A DNA stretch of 42,324 nucleotides, taken from the NCBI GenBank assembly GCA_030681475.1, contig JAUXWT010000039.1, positions 1 through 42,324 on the forward strand. The letters are read 5' to 3'. A program made the position numbers and the translations under genes. Positions 41,793-42,324 of this stretch are shown piece by piece; the first letter of the stretch is position 1, and each line of letters starts with the position of its first letter. This DNA is from Bacteroidales bacterium. GTDB lineage: Bacteria; Bacteroidota; Bacteroidia; Bacteroidales; FEN-979. Below the pieces are notes generated by a model that saw only the letters and a list, made by a program, of their open reading frames with translations, made no database searches and was not told the origin of the DNA.

Positions 41793-41825
41793 CAAAGATA
41801 CTATCGCCGGGTAGGGCATTTCAAG
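41793..41825 (-). promoter_or_regulatory. Promoter for the small repeat protein
   Basis: On the minus strand TATCTTTG (41793-41800) matches TAnnTTTG exactly, with CTTG (41822-41825) at 21 bp spacing. The box lies 28 bp before the ATG at 41764. This is the best-formed Bacteroidota-type promoter in the window. The rest of the gap 41826-42009 shows no gene or obvious structure. Confidence 0.62.
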
Positions 41826-42009
41826 CGATGAAGTGCCTGATATATATTGTTGCTGCTACGCAATTTTCTAGCGTATTTTTACGCAGGAATAATCCCTGAT
41901 GCGCCAAAACAATAAGTTCGATGTTTCTCAGTGCTGTTGATTGGCGGCAATTTATACGTACTTCCGGCCACAATTTTATTCAGATGGATGAAAAGTGCGG
42001 TTTCTTTCT

Positions 42010-42017
42010 TATTTTTG
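42010..42017 (+). promoter_or_regulatory. Candidate -7 box for the broken restriction gene
   Basis: TATTTTTG matches TAnnTTTG exactly, 19 bp before the ATG at 42037. No clear -33 element was found. Confidence 0.38.
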
Positions 42018-42036
42018 ATCTGTCAATTCCGTGAAC

Positions 42037-42231
42037 ATGACCGAAAACTATCTGTCCCCCCGCAAAGCCCTCAATAAAGCCTACCTCAAGGTAAAACCTG
42101 CGCGCGTTGACATTGAATCCTTCAGGAAGAACCTTGTTAAATTGCTTGACGGACTTGATGAAACGGAATCAGAAGAACATATTAAGGGCACCTCTAAAAA
42201 CCAATTGTTAATATATACGTCTGATTGTTAA
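42037..42231 (+). pseudogene. 5' fragment of an Eco57I-type restriction-modification gene (DUF7149-like N-terminus)
   Basis: Only the first 50 codons are family-like: TENYLSPRKALNKAYLKVKP, then IESFRKNLVKLLDGLDETESEEHIK. This resembles the N-terminal domain (DUF7149) found before the Eco57I-type methylase/nuclease in type II single-chain restriction enzymes of Bacteroidota, which normally continue for several hundred to over a thousand residues. The resemblance stops after the Lys codon at 42184-42186, and 14 unrelated residues lead to a stop at 42231. The break coincides with the apparent left end of an insertion sequence at 42187. The ATG at 42037 is preferred over the in-frame GTG at 42031. 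Family assignment is from memory of the conserved start; the rest of the gene is outside the window. Confidence 0.6.
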
Positions 42232-42263
42232 TAACTTAACCCTGTTTATGTCGTTGGATTTTT

Positions 42264-42271
42264 TATATTTG
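42264..42271 (+). promoter_or_regulatory. Candidate -7 box inside the IS end
   Basis: TATATTTG matches TAnnTTTG exactly, 19 bp before the ATG at 42291. It would drive the transposase-like reading frame. Confidence 0.4.
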
Positions 42272-42290
42272 CTGTATAAAAAAGCAAGCC

Positions 42291-42324
42291 ATGAAAAACA
42301 TAAACCCTCTCGGACTTTTTGACG
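42291..42324 (+). CDS. Start of a probable IS5-family-like transposase (cut by window end)
   Basis: Only 11 codons are present: MKNINPLGLFD. The LGLFD motif at this position resembles the start of IS5-type transposases of Bacteroidota. The call rests on this motif, the IS-like end 104 bp upstream and the promoter-like box 19 bp before the ATG. Too short to be sure of the family. Confidence 0.4.
   Translation, partial: MKNINPLGLFD

Larger units (their letters stand above)
42187..42324 (+). mobile_element. Left end of a probable IS element (partial)
   Basis: From 42187 the sequence reads GGCACCTCTAAAAACC, which looks like an insertion-sequence terminal repeat, exactly where the restriction gene homology ends. 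A TTAA at 42182-42185 just outside could be part of the target site. A promoter-like box at 42264 and a start codon at 42291 follow, in the layout expected of a short leader before a transposase. The right end lies beyond the window, so the inverted repeat and target duplication cannot be checked. Confidence 0.5.

Overview
The window looks like a chromosomal segment from a member of the Bacteroidota, probably Bacteroidales-like. Supporting signs are a SusC/SusD/SusE outer-membrane starch uptake system, three proteins ending in a type IX secretion (T9SS) C-terminal sorting domain, a DUF3078 outer-membrane protein, many -7 boxes of the form TAnnTTTG, and almost no Shine-Dalgarno sequences. The species cannot be named from the sequence alone.

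Layout. Positions 1-115 hold small palindromic repeats. From 140 to 5157 there are a DUF3078 protein, a small tail-anchored helical protein, a GH13_8-type glycogen branching enzyme and a T9SS-exported protein with three starch-binding-like modules. A dipeptidase E lies on the opposite strand (5154-5891). From 5967 to 17081 seven genes run in one direction with spacings of 5-61 bp: SLC45-type sugar transporter, 4-alpha-glucanotransferase, SusA-like neopullulanase, second SLC45-type transporter, esterase with an N-terminal glycogen-binding-like domain, and two GH13 lipoproteins. A strong hairpin at 17327-17370 separates them from the minus-strand cluster: GH53 galactanase, SusC, SusD and SusE (transcribed from 25045 to 17384). 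A divergent promoter region (25046-25214) then serves plus-strand genes for a GH13 amylase, a GH2 beta-galactosidase and a T9SS-exported multidomain GH13 (25215-32495). The right part (32492-41764) is mostly housekeeping or unknown: a large exported protein of unknown function, a TPR protein, a GT-C-like membrane protein, lpxD, a T9SS plastocyanin-like protein and a small exported repeat protein. The window ends in a broken Eco57I-type restriction gene, apparently cut by an insertion sequence whose left end and transposase start are visible.

How the genes work together (inference from families). Secreted and surface GH13 enzymes cut starch- or glycogen-like alpha-glucans. SusD, SusE and the T9SS binding protein hold the polymer at the surface, and SusC imports oligosaccharides. 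SusA-like and lipoprotein GH13 enzymes trim them in the periplasm, the two SLC45-type carriers move maltose or maltodextrin across the inner membrane, and MalQ and the branching enzyme handle them in the cytoplasm. GH53 and GH2 add a possible beta-1,4-galactan capacity.

The most unusual item is the SusD protein. Its normal fold is interrupted by about 195 residues made of two modules closely related to the two C-terminal modules of the neighbouring SusE, giving a SusD with built-in glycan-binding domains. The second is a 9-bp tandem repeat that supplies the start codons of malQ in one place and encodes the hydrophobic core of the GH2 signal peptide in another, in opposite orientation.
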